Of a stretch of DNA of 21,204 bases, positions 1 through 8,305 are shown one piece after another. Within the stretch, counting starts at the first letter, position 1; every line of letters starts with the position of its first letter. The notes beneath the pieces were generated by a model. It worked only from the letters and a program-made list of their open reading frames with translations, had not been told where the DNA came from and did not search any database. Both the position numbers and the translations under genes were made by a program. Source of the stretch: Nemertoderma westbladi (Eukaryota > Xenacoelomorpha > Nemertodermatida > Nemertodermatidae); the NCBI GenBank assembly GCA_032718475.1, contig JAUCBJ010003373.1:1-21204 (forward strand). The letters run 5' to 3'.

Positions 1-1489
1 TACACCCCTCTCCAGTCGACACTATATTTCTACTGCGGCTGGGTTCGCTTACCCCTGCCTCTCTCTCCACTACTACTTGGCCTATCGGGCCTACTCCGGG
101 TTGGCTCAACCCCGCCACCTCCTGCCTACTAACTATGTGGCCTACCAGGCCACCGTCGGGTCGACTCAACCCCGCCACCTCCTGCCTACTAACTACGTGG
201 CCTACCAGGCCACCGTCTGGTCGACTCCACCCCGCCACCTCCTGCCTACTAACTACGTGGCCTACCAGGCCACCGTCTGTCGGCTCATGCACGTCCGACG
301 CGTTCGCGTTAATAGCACCTATATTAGAAACGGAATTATTATGTTCGTTCGAAATAGAATCATTTGGATTATTTTGCGCGACTACGTTATTTGAATTATT
401 TTGTAAATTCGGGCTTGGATTATTATTTAAATTATTTGAGTTATTATTATTTTCTAAATTTAAATTATCATTCGGATTATTTTGCATGTTTAAATCAAAA
501 TTATTATTTAGGCTATCTGTATTTAAATTCAAATTACTACTACCAGGCAAAGTATTTCCTGCAATATAAGTTTGGTTAGGATTATCCGATACGGTACCAT
601 TAATATTAACGTCGTCTACGGTAGCATTATTATTACCCCCCCCCCCCCCCCCCCCCCCGCCCGTACGGTCACACCAGTTTCGTGTCTGTCGTGCGGTCCC
701 TGTAAGTGGGGTATTAATAAATGTATCCACGGCCCCTGGCTCCTCGAGAATATTCGAGCCAGCCCCGCTCTCAGACGCCCCTATCCGCGCCAGTTCTAGT
801 TCGCGTATGCGTCTAGCCTTGTACTCTATAAGCTCCTTTTGCTCTCTTTCCATTTTCTCTCGCTCACGCTTCTCTCTTGCCATTCTCTCCTGGTCCTCCC
901 GTGCGTTCTGGTCGGCCAGTTCCGCCTCTCTCTTAGCTCGCTCCCTTCGCCTCGCCTCACGCTCTCTACGCTCACTTTCCTCTCTCGCCTCACGTTCCTT
1001 GCGTTCCTTTTCCTCTCTCGCCTCACGTTCCTTGCGTTCCTTTTCCTCTCTCGCCTCACGTTCCTTTGCGCTCTCTTCTGCCTCACGCTCTTTGCGTTCA
1101 CTTTTCTCTCTCGCCACACGCTCCTCTTGTTCCCTCCTTTCTATTTCCTCACACTCCTTAAGGCTTTCCACGGCCTTCTCGGCCCTCTCCCTGGTTTCTC
1201 TAATCAGTACTGCTTCCCTCTCTAGTTGTATTCTCCCCTCCTCTAACCGTCTATTTAACTCTCTCTGACCTTGTTCTATCAGGTCGAGATGGTACGTGGC
1301 ATTTATCTCTCTCACCCGTCTTTCTTTCACGGAGGATGTAGCAGACTTATCGGTTACGACGGATTCCCTCCGCCTTCCCGACCTACTAACTTTCCCCCTC
1401 CTTCCCAGAACTTCCCCCGACCGACGAGATCGAATCCTCGGCCTCAACCTCGGATTCGCCCTCCTCAGGTCTCCTCCAACCCACAAATT
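1..1489 (-). CDS. Repeat-rich gag-like protein, second frame (partial, runs off left edge)
   Basis: On the minus strand this frame has no stop from just after a TAA at 1490-1492 down to base 1, about 496 codons. No good start lies near its upstream end, and it overlaps the last ~100 bp of the 1386-2246 frame in the +1 phase. In order it encodes an Arg/Ser-rich segment, a long charged coiled-coil-like stretch of Glu/Arg/Lys (about 1310-800) with an 11-residue repeat, a run of eight Gly from a 23-G tract (658-636), an Asn-rich low-complexity region (635-300), and three copies of a 20-residue repeat (about 280-101). The 23-G tract has exactly the length that keeps the frame open. No zinc knuckle, protease or polymerase motif is visible in this part. 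The arrangement suggests the gag-like first product of a retroelement with the remainder beyond the edge, but a fast-evolving host gene cannot be excluded. The open frame is seen; its identity is inferred. Confidence 0.55.
101..280 (-). repeat. 60-bp coding tandem repeat, three copies
   Basis: The unit recurs with an exact period of 60 bp and encodes a 20-residue module containing GGLVGHVVSRQEVAG on the minus strand. Copies differ at only a few bases, so the expansion is recent. A more diverged fourth unit (PGVGPIGQVVVEREAG) continues to about position 55. Confidence 0.9.
636..658. repeat. Poly-C tract (23 C) inside an open frame
   Basis: An uninterrupted run of 23 C on the plus strand is read as Gly codons in the minus-strand frame. 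Any length change not divisible by three would break that frame. Confidence 0.95.
981..1075 (-). repeat. 33-bp coding tandem repeat in the coiled-coil region
   Basis: TCTCTCGCCT recurs at 981, 1014 and 1047, a period of 33 bp. Read on the minus strand it gives an 11-residue module rich in Glu, Arg and Lys (EREAREEKERK). An 11-residue period fits a stretched coiled coil. Confidence 0.85.
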
Positions 1490-2246
1490 TTACACCCTGG
1501 GCATCGACTAAGTATGGCCCTACGTACACTGCACTAGGTTGCATACCCCTACACCGCCATAAATCACACAGTTCCTCTGCAACCCCTCTCGCTCTCTCCT
1601 TGGCCAGTTCTCTCTGCCCGAAACGCATTAGATAGCTAAAATGTCTATTCGACTCACCTAGTCCTCTCGTTAACTTCACCTCATCTATCTCCGCCCCCTT
1701 CTTGGCCTCCTTTAGTAGCTTCCGGGTCGCGTTGTAGGCCCGTCGAAGTCGATCAGAAACCCCGACGTCCTCGTTGCCGACCTCTCCTCCGTCTCTCCGG
1801 GTCCGACGTCGTACCGGCGGCCCCACCGTCGCCGTTCCGGTGGGCCGTCCGTCGCCCTCGGCCTGTGGCTGGCCGGCGACATCGGTACCGACATCTCCCT
1901 CGTCTCTCCGGGTCCGGCGTTGTACCGTCGGTCCCACCGTCGCCGTTTCGGTGGGCCGTTCGTCGCCCTCGGCCTGTGGCTGGCCGGCGACGTCGGCACG
2001 TCGACCCTCGTTCCGTGTCGACTCGTCTCCTTCTCCTTCCAACTCACCCTCTCGGTCTCTCAACTCGACTCCCCCTCCTCTCGACTCGACCTCTGGCTCC
2101 AGACGGCCCCCCTCGTCCTGAACTGCCGGATCACCCGTTACCGATGGGTCCGGCGACGTGGGCCTATACCGCCTGGTCGCGGCCTCACGGATCGTTAGTT
2201 CTTCGTCCGGGGTCCGCGTCGGTGTCGTCTCTCCTGACTGACTCAT
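1386..2246 (-). CDS. Gag-like hypothetical protein, first frame (286 aa)
   Basis: The protein starts MSQSGETTPT and ends in TAG TAG at 1388-1383. I do not recognise the family. The N-terminal half is acidic and Pro/Arg-rich and contains a 37-residue tandem duplication (DVAGQPQAEG...). The second half is more globular: a predicted helical part (YNATRKLLKEAKKGAEIDEV, then LMRFGQRELAKERARGVAEE) followed by LCDLWRCRGMQPSAVYVGPY, and an acidic Ser/Gly tail. A +1 shift close to the stop would join it smoothly to the coiled-coil frame that continues to base 1. Either this is a frameshift-expressed two-part product, as in many retroelement gag genes, or one indel has broken a single gene. GC content and codon use resemble the continuing frame, which supports one unit. 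The start has a purine at -3; a shorter out-of-frame ATG lies just upstream. Confidence 0.55.
   Translation of the reverse strand: MSQSGETTPTRTPDEELTIREAATRRYRPTSPDPSVTGDPAVQDEGGRLEPEVESRGGGVELRDREGELEGEGDESTRNEGRRADVAGQPQAEGDERPTETATVGPTVQRRTRRDEGDVGTDVAGQPQAEGDGRPTGTATVGPPVRRRTRRDGGEVGNEDVGVSDRLRRAYNATRKLLKEAKKGAEIDEVKLTRGLGESNRHFSYLMRFGQRELAKERARGVAEELCDLWRCRGMQPSAVYVGPYLVDAQGVKFVGWRRPEEGESEVEAEDSISSVGGSSGKEGES
1791..2012 (-). repeat. 111-bp coding tandem duplication
   Basis: Two adjacent copies with a 111-bp period (GTCTCTCCGG at 1791 and 1902) encode the 37-residue duplicated module in the first frame. The differences are mostly single bases. Confidence 0.85.
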
Positions 2247-2860
2247 CTCTCTTCATAGATTGGTGGCTGGTAGTCACTGAGTTCAACTAGGGCGGCAGCT
2301 CTGATTCAATTACTGTGACGGGATCCAGGAAGGATCCCGGTTTATCCGGTTTGTCAATTCACGCGTCCCCGCCGTGTGTGAAAGGTGAAAGAGTTTGCGT
2401 TATTCGTCGTGTATAATATTCGGGTATATAGATATAGATAACTGGTAATGAGATAACTGATAATACGTTGTTGTACACGGAAGGCGGGAAACGGTAATTG
2501 AAATCCCGGTACTTCCCTAGCTAAACTATTGCTACTGTAACACCAATAACACTGAGATAACTGAATGAGATGATTACTGCCAACTGGTTATATTGCACGG
2601 GTTGGCCTTGTTACTGTACCTAACCGATGCCTTTCCCCCCTCTGATTGGCTAATGTCCCTGTTGGCGCCCTTTGGAGTGTTTCCGTTCACTCCACCTATT
2701 CTCCCTCTGTTAGGGGTTTGGCCCCTGACCCTTATTGTGTGTTTCTCCTTCCCACTTTGTTGGGGTGACACGAGTTGTTGGTTACCCAATCTCGTGGCCC
2801 CCAATATTGCTTAACGGTTGACTTTATGGGTTTGTGTTAGCGGAATTGAATAAGCTAACA
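2247..2860 (-). other. Leader of the gag-like unit, possible 5' LTR
   Basis: This 614-bp stretch has no convincing gene. On the minus strand a segment beginning TGTTAGC (2860) and ending TTGACA (about 2352) has the TG...CA ends of an LTR and holds an ATATAA box (about 2592-2587). Between it and the ATG at 2246 lies a BamHI-type palindrome (GGGATCC...GGATCCC, 2321-2340), and TGGATCCCG could be a tRNA primer site, but its spacing from the proposed LTR end is too long. The words CAGTTATCT and GATAACTG recur near 2440-2560. The LTR reading is a weak guess: no second LTR is available for comparison. Confidence 0.25.
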
Positions 2861-3341
2861 TGGGGGCGTAAATAAAAAAAAAAAATTTCCCATTCCGTAA
2901 TATTGTTTAAACTATTTTGACTTCCCCTCTCAGTAATAGCGTATGAGACAACGCTCCATCACTGACTCACAAGGCTTTTTGCTGGACTCCGGTAGATCGT
3001 TCCCTTTGGTATAAAGGGTGGTAATCGGTTGGTCGCGAAAGCTGCTTGACCTTCTCGTGATTCCATTTACCGTCTAACGGGTTCTTGTAAAACGGAATCA
3101 ATTTATTTTCCTTTTTAACGATCGGCTTAGATAATTGGTAGACTCGAGCAAATCTGTAAGACAAATGTTAAAAAAATATATGAACCCGAGAAAATCGACA
3201 AATCGTAGGACAAATAATTAAAATATATTACTCGAGTACAATGTTCTAGAGTATTTGGTGCTCATTCACCAAACTTGGGGGCGGGGTTCACTTAATTAAT
3301 TATTGCAATTACTATTGCATATGGTTCAGCTTCAACCTTCA
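2861..3341. other. AT-rich spacer, no gene seen
   Basis: It opens with an A-rich run (AATAAA followed by A's, 2871-2885) that could mark the outer boundary of the gag-like element. Short open frames here lack any recognisable composition or family. Confidence 0.5.
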
Positions 3342-3410
3342 GACTGTCCAGGTGGTTAGAGCGTCGGTCTTCCGACCACAAGGTCGTAATTTCGAGACAC
3401 AGGGCAGCCA
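3342..3410 (+). repeat. Decayed tRNA-like segment (probable old SINE head)
   Basis: GACTGTC at 3342-3348 can pair with GGCAGCC at 3403-3409 in six of seven positions with one wobble. Between them are a D-arm-like GGTGGTTAGAGCG and a hairpin GTCGGTCTTCCGAC at the anticodon position. The T-arm match (TTTCGAG) is poor and the total length is about three bases short, so this is not a functional tRNA gene. About 600 bp of AT-rich DNA with no gene follows. Confidence 0.45.
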
Positions 3411-3747
3411 GTTTTCCTTATGTATGCAATAGAGACCTGGGGTATGTAAGTATTCACAGAAAGCATGAACCAACCATTATTAACTGATGATATTAGTATT
3501 CTAATACCTAAATCTCTACGGCACGTAATTGAGGTTTGAATCTCTGATATCCCCAGATTGGGGGAACTAGTCAAAATATAGGGATAGTCAAAATTCAACG
3601 CTCTCTGATTACTCTCAAAAATAAAACATAACGTAACATGTTATATTGCCTTTAGTTTTATTGTTTTGGTTAGAATAATTTGCCACAGCCACTGCTCCTT
3701 TCCCTTAAATTGGGAATTTAACATTGAAGCGGATATTAATCCGCCAG

Positions 3748-3772
3748 CCCCCCCCCCCCCCCCCCCCCCCCC
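3748..3772. repeat. Poly-C tract (25 C)
   Basis: An uninterrupted run of 25 C on the plus strand, followed by ACCCCAC. Its complement could form a G-quadruplex. Confidence 0.95.
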
Positions 3773-3900
3773 ACCCCACTACCTTGTCCCGATGTCCCCG
3801 CAAAGGTTAATTATTTAAAAAATATTTCGCTAACTGTTTTTAGACTATAAAATATATTTGCTTGGTTATTTACTTCGATTAAGATAACATTTATATATTG

Positions 3901-4308
3901 TAGTGTTTAAACGGGATCACATTTTTCGGGATTTCCCGGATCGGGACCGGACCGGATCGGGACCGGGCCGGATCGGGACCGGACCACCGATTCAGGATCC
4001 CGATTTTATGGGATCGGGATTAAAATTTTGGATAAATTTCCTTAAAGTTATTAATATATGTGAGGGTTTTGGGCAACACTCACTTTATCTTACACTGAAA
4101 TATTAGTAAGATAAAGTTATATTAAAATTAGATTACAATTGATTACTAGATGGTTTACTGACATAAAAATTTTATATAAACATAAACATTTCCTTTCTGT
4201 TGGAACTATTTATAAAATATTCAACAAATTTACTTAACTACATTATATTCTTCGGGAACGGGATTGGATCGGGATTGCATTTTTCGCCGGGATCCCGTTT
4301 AAACACTA
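3901..4308. mobile_element. 408-bp non-autonomous DNA transposon (MITE)
   Basis: A perfect 18-bp terminal inverted repeat, TAGTGTTTAAACGGGATC, occurs at 3901-3918 and in reverse complement at 4291-4308. The inverted similarity continues inward more loosely (CATTTTTCG near both ends). The left sub-terminal part holds an array of GGATCGGGACCGGACC-type units (3940-3984). If the outer TA is the target duplication, this resembles a Tc1/mariner-type insertion. The TAGTGTTTAAAC...GGATC end is also reminiscent of hAT termini, but no 8-bp duplication is seen. No transposase is encoded. Confidence 0.8.
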
Positions 4309-4360
4309 ATTATTATAGGCCCCTACCCTAAGAAACAAACGAAACATAAATCAAATATTA

Positions 4361-4366
4361 TTTATT
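4361..4366 (-). promoter_or_regulatory. Polyadenylation signal of the helicase gene
   Basis: AATAAA on the minus strand, 66 bases past the stop codon of the DEAH helicase, giving a short 3' UTR. Confidence 0.7.
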
Positions 4367-4431
4367 TCTATATTCCTAAACACGCCAATTACACTGCATG
4401 ATTCATTGCAAATATAATAAATTACAAGTAA

Positions 4432-7400
4432 CTACGACGATTTTTGCAATTTCTTTGAATCGAACAAAGTCAGCCATTTGGGGTCTATCGCGCAGACTGT
4501 TCGCATATAGACCTTGACACCGGACTCTACGGCCTCAGCGTAGACAACGTGCTCGGGGAGTTTCTTTACGAGTACCGAGGTGGGGTGTATGTAAACGGGA
4601 TCGTTTAATCCCTCCTGTCTGTACGGAGTTCCCTTCTTTACGATCGCGGATAGATTCTTACTGGCCATCCGGTCTACCAAGCCACCGGTGACTATCTGAC
4701 GCAGCAGTTTGTATTGGGTCTCCGTCGGGGGTTTCAGTTTGGGGTCCACTGTCAGCCGAGTCTCAGGATCGATTCTATTGGCAGTCGCCGTTAGCAACCG
4801 ACGTAATTGACTCACTTCCAGCATAGCGGCTCGACGTAAACCAAATTCTGAACAGAACGCGTCGGTGGCTGTGGCGCATTCAGCGGCGCAAACGGCGCGG
4901 AGAAGAATAGCGAAGTCGCCGAGGAGAACGCCGTGCGAACCGCAGCCAGCCAACCAGAAGCGTCGCCGCTCTACAGCGCCACCTAGCGGGTCGAACACCT
5001 CCCGCACCGTCAAGCCCGCAACCAACGCGACCACGTAGCCTAGCAACCCGTGCTGCCGTCCCATCGCCAACATCTTAGCGAACCGGGGCGCCACCGGGAA
5101 GCGGACCATAGCGCCCCCAAGCGGGGTGATACTGCTGGTGAACTCGGAGCGGATATCGGCCCGGAAAGAATGGCGACGAGCCGCTGTCGGACGCAAAGCC
5201 CCCAAGCGGATGAGCAGCCGCTCGGCGGCGCGCAGAGAGTCGCCGCTAGGGGGCGTAGGAAAGGGGAAGTTAACGACCTTCTCAACCCCGAGTTGCTTCA
5301 TCTCGAGGACGACGCCGTCGACCGGCTGGCAGAGGATGTCCGGGGGGTCGAACTCGGGGAGTTCCGAGTAGATGGCGGACGAGTAGAGACGGTGGACGCG
5401 CCCGGAGGCCAGACGACCGGCGCGGCCGGCGCGCTGGTCCGCCGACGCGCGACTTGTCCAGCCAACGCGGTACGCGGATACCCCGCTAGAGGCGTCGTGG
5501 AACCGACGCTTCGTGCGGCCGGTGTCTACGACGTAGCGAATACCCGGGATGGTAAGCGAGGTCTCCGCGACGTTGGTGGAAACGACACAGAGACGCACAC
5601 CGCTGGGGGGCGTCTCGAAGACACGGGCTTGGCGCGCTGACGGGAGCAGGGAGTAGAGTGGGAGCGCGAGGAGCGGGAGGGAGCGGTCTGTGGCGGCGGT
5701 GTAGGCCGAGTCGTCGTCATCGGGAACCTCATCCTCGTCGCAGCTGAGATCCCGGAGGTCGTCGTCCTCGGGGTGAACGGAGTAGCTCGCGAGGTTAACG
5801 GGACGAGGGGCCGGGGCGGTCCTACCGCGGGTCGAGTAGGGAGGAGTGGGGGCCAATACCGGGGGGTTGGGGGCCGATACCGCGGGGTTGGGGGCCGATT
5901 CCGGGGGGTTGGGGGCCGAATGTCTGCCCGCCTCCACCGCTAGCACGGCGCTCTCAGGAAACCTCGCCCTCAACCAGCCGCACAGCGTGTGGACTTCCCG
6001 TTGCCCGGTAACGAATACGAGGACGCCCCCAGCGGGCTGCGTTCTGTGTATCTTACAGACCTTCCGCAACGCCTCTCGAAGGTAATCGGCCTCGGTGCGT
6101 CGGTTGAAGTGGACCGAGACGGGAAACTGGCGCGCGTCTATAGAGACTACGGGGGGCGGGACTGCGAACAGTCTGGGGTTGCGGGTGAAGTCCTCGATGC
6201 GGAGAGTAGCGCTCATTATCACGAGTTTCAACGGGTTCCCGCGACGACGACGCAGCGGGACGATACGGGACAGCAACCCGAGGAGGATGTCCGTGTGCAA
6301 GGAGCGCTCGTGGGCCTCGTCGATGAGTACCGCCGAGTAGCGGGAGAGGAGGAAGTCCTCCTGGAGCTCCTTCAGCAGGATCCCGTCCGTCATGAACTGG
6401 ATCCGGGTCCGGGGGTTGACGGATGAGTCGAAACGTACCCGGTACGAGACGGACTCGCAGTCGGGAAGGTTCAGTTCGAACGCGACGCGACGGCTCATCG
6501 CGATAGCTGCGAGCCGTCGGGGTTCCGTGACACCGATAACGCGGGGAGTTCCGGAAGAACTGTCTGGGTCCGGGGAACTCGTTCCCCCGGAAACAGGGCC
6601 TGGTTCCGCGTATCCCGCCTCGTACAGGAACTGCGGAACCTGTGTAGTTTTACCTGAACCAGTGGAGCCGCAGATAACCACCACGTCGTTATCCGCTATC
6701 AACTCCATTATCGGCTGCTCCTCGCTGGTGATCGGCAGGTTCCTCCGGGAAGCGTCCACCGCGGGTAACCTAGCAACCGGTACGTGGCGGGCGGGACGAC
6801 GTAATGGTTGCCGTGGACTACCGGCACTCACGACAGGGACATCAGTAGCTGTATAGTTTATTAGCAGCTCAACTTTCAAACTTTCCTCAACAGGAATTTT
6901 AGATATCGTTTCAACTTCATTTGAAATCGAATTACTTTCAGTTCCTAAGAAATTTCCCGCGTCGTTGATCGTATCTTCGACAACGTTGTAAGATTCGCTG
7001 GAACTCTCGCTGGAACTCTCGCTTCCGCTCGTATTGCTATCCGTATCGGGCGTCGCCTCTAACGACTCGATACGACGTTTCTTTCGCTGCAGTGCCGACA
7101 ATCCAACCGATTTGAGTTTCGTCACCACATTAGTAGAAGCTAAACTTAGAGTGTCTTTGAATTTCCGCTTCTGTCCGATTTCAGTGACTGACACTAACTG
7201 TCCGATTTCTTCTTGAGTTGCGCTCACTTTCTGTAAGTCCAGAAGTAACTCTTTCCTGACGCTATTATTCTTCTTTCTGTTGATGACCGCTTCCAACTTC
7301 CGGCGTTGTTTCTTACTTAGTTTCTTTTTAGATGATTTCTTTCCGGATCTGCGGACATCTAGCAGGTTGGGTTTCTTACTTCCGGTTCCGGCGCCGGACT

Positions 7401-7560
7401 GGATGACCAACTGGTTCGATCCGCCGTAACAGGAATGAGAACCGTACCTAGTTTCATTATCTATAGAATCGCATAGCAGTGTGCCTTTAATGGTACCGGT
7501 ACCAGTCTTAGTAGACCTAGAGAGTTGTTGTTCAGTTTGACTTCTGGGTGTTTTAACCAT
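4432..7560 (-). CDS. DHX37: DEAH-box RNA helicase DHX37/Dhr1, intronless, short C-terminus
   Basis: This 1042-residue protein matches DHX37 (yeast Dhr1/Ecm16), the nucleolar helicase that unwinds U3 snoRNA from pre-rRNA during small-subunit assembly. A basic, Ser-rich N-terminal tail (1-270) is followed by motif I GSTGSGKT (298-305), Ia TEPRR (345-349), DEAH (414-417), SAT (450-452), a motif IV region LVFVTGQ (514-520), TNVAETSLTIPG (662-673) and QRAGRAGR (709-716). Then come the winged-helix, ratchet and OB-fold region, ending in PVYIHPTSVL...VVYAEAVES. Between motifs IV and V sits a long linker with a 7-residue repeat and an acidic patch. The frame stops soon after IDPKWL, where human DHX37 continues for roughly 130 residues as its C-terminal domain. 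The gene is intronless and GC-rich against AT-rich flanks. The start has A at -3 and G at +4. All catalytic motifs look intact, so it is probably functional. Confidence 0.96.
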   Translation of the reverse strand: MVKTPRSQTEQQLSRSTKTGTGTIKGTLLCDSIDNETRYGSHSCYGGSNQLVIQSGAGTGSKKPNLLDVRRSGKKSSKKKLSKKQRRKLEAVINRKKNNSVRKELLLDLQKVSATQEEIGQLVSVTEIGQKRKFKDTLSLASTNVVTKLKSVGLSALQRKKRRIESLEATPDTDSNTSGSESSSESSSESYNVVEDTINDAGNFLGTESNSISNEVETISKIPVEESLKVELLINYTATDVPVVSAGSPRQPLRRPARHVPVARLPAVDASRRNLPITSEEQPIMELIADNDVVVICGSTGSGKTTQVPQFLYEAGYAEPGPVSGGTSSPDPDSSSGTPRVIGVTEPRRLAAIAMSRRVAFELNLPDCESVSYRVRFDSSVNPRTRIQFMTDGILLKELQEDFLLSRYSAVLIDEAHERSLHTDILLGLLSRIVPLRRRRGNPLKLVIMSATLRIEDFTRNPRLFAVPPPVVSIDARQFPVSVHFNRRTEADYLREALRKVCKIHRTQPAGGVLVFVTGQREVHTLCGWLRARFPESAVLAVEAGRHSAPNPPESAPNPAVSAPNPPVLAPTPPYSTRGRTAPAPRPVNLASYSVHPEDDDLRDLSCDEDEVPDDDDSAYTAATDRSLPLLALPLYSLLPSARQARVFETPPSGVRLCVVSTNVAETSLTIPGIRYVVDTGRTKRRFHDASSGVSAYRVGWTSRASADQRAGRAGRLASGRVHRLYSSAIYSELPEFDPPDILCQPVDGVVLEMKQLGVEKVVNFPFPTPPSGDSLRAAERLLIRLGALRPTAARRHSFRADIRSEFTSSITPLGGAMVRFPVAPRFAKMLAMGRQHGLLGYVVALVAGLTVREVFDPLGGAVERRRFWLAGCGSHGVLLGDFAILLRAVCAAECATATDAFCSEFGLRRAAMLEVSQLRRLLTATANRIDPETRLTVDPKLKPPTETQYKLLRQIVTGGLVDRMASKNLSAIVKKGTPYRQEGLNDPVYIHPTSVLVKKLPEHVVYAEAVESGVKVYMRTVCAIDPKWLTLFDSKKLQKSS
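5848..5925 (-). repeat. 21-bp coding minisatellite in the helicase linker
   Basis: Four units with a 21-bp period (GGCC at 5851, 5872, 5893 and 5914) encode SAPNPPE-like heptapeptides in the linker between helicase motifs IV and V. The linker is variable in this family, so in-frame expansion there should be tolerated. Confidence 0.9.
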
Positions 7561-8305
7561 CTTCTATAACTTTAGGCTACGGCTTTATGTACGGCGTACC
7601 ACTTTTCAAATCTACAGTTGATAGACAATCAAACAGCCAAATCAAAGGAGACGTAGAAGTTAGTCGTATCGAATTGAAAACACAAATACCGGTACTGGTA
7701 TCAATTTAAATAAGCCTGTAGTAGTACAACAAGTACAAATTCGTTATTCGACATGCATGATGGGTTAAACGCTTAAACCAGTAAGCTTCAACTCGCTGAC
7801 TTGTATCCATATAAACCGGTTTAAAAATATTCAAAATGAAGGTCTCTCATACTGTCCTACTGTTATTATGTAATAAATTAAATTGGCCCATTCCTTACCC
7901 TATAAAATCTCAAAGACCTCGATAAAACGCAAACAACCTTTGTAAAACGAATGCAGGAATGCTAGGGCTACACTCTGACAGTCTGACACTACATCTATCC
8001 ATTGCTATCTGCATCCGCAAGCCTCAACCCTAGCAAAAAACTGGTTGGCGAAAAAACATTCGTAGAAGAATTACTCCACACCTCACCCAAGATCTTTAAA
8101 CAAAATGTTGCCTTACAGCCTTATATCACAGCTTCCGAGACGAACGTGGCACCAACTTCGACAAGGTACAATATATTATCGGACACGGCTGCCCGGCTTC
8201 GCATCTACGGCGTGGAAACGATACGAAAAACCGCCACGTGATAACGATTATATACCCGGTTAACTTCCAGTGGTTTCCACTTTCCATCACCTACTGTTTG
8301 CCTAC
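7561..8305. other. Upstream region of the helicase gene, no second gene seen
   Basis: This 745-bp stretch should contain the minus-strand helicase promoter; no clear TATA box is placed. It holds one TACCGGTA palindrome (7687-7694) and the double micro-insertion at 7971-7989. A 79-codon plus-strand frame at 8002-8241 has no recognisable features. Confidence 0.5.
7971..7989 (+). repeat. Double TCTGA micro-insertion with CAC duplication
   Basis: Reads CAC-TCTGA-CAG-TCTGA-CAC. Removing 16 bases leaves GGCTACACTACATC. Confidence 0.6.

Noticed and set aside
807-1268. Ser/Leu-rich plus-strand frame
   Set aside because: It is the shadow of the minus-strand coiled-coil coding frame and its 33-bp repeats.
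3342-3410. A functional tRNA gene
   Set aside because: The T-arm is degenerate, the D-arm is short and no clean anticodon stem-loop can be drawn.
5050-5640. 196-codon plus-strand frame inside the helicase
   Set aside because: Antisense of a GC-rich coding region; no features of its own.
8002-8241. 79-codon plus-strand frame upstream of DHX37
   Set aside because: No domain, no supporting signal, and AT-rich composition unlike the two real genes; such a length is expected by chance.
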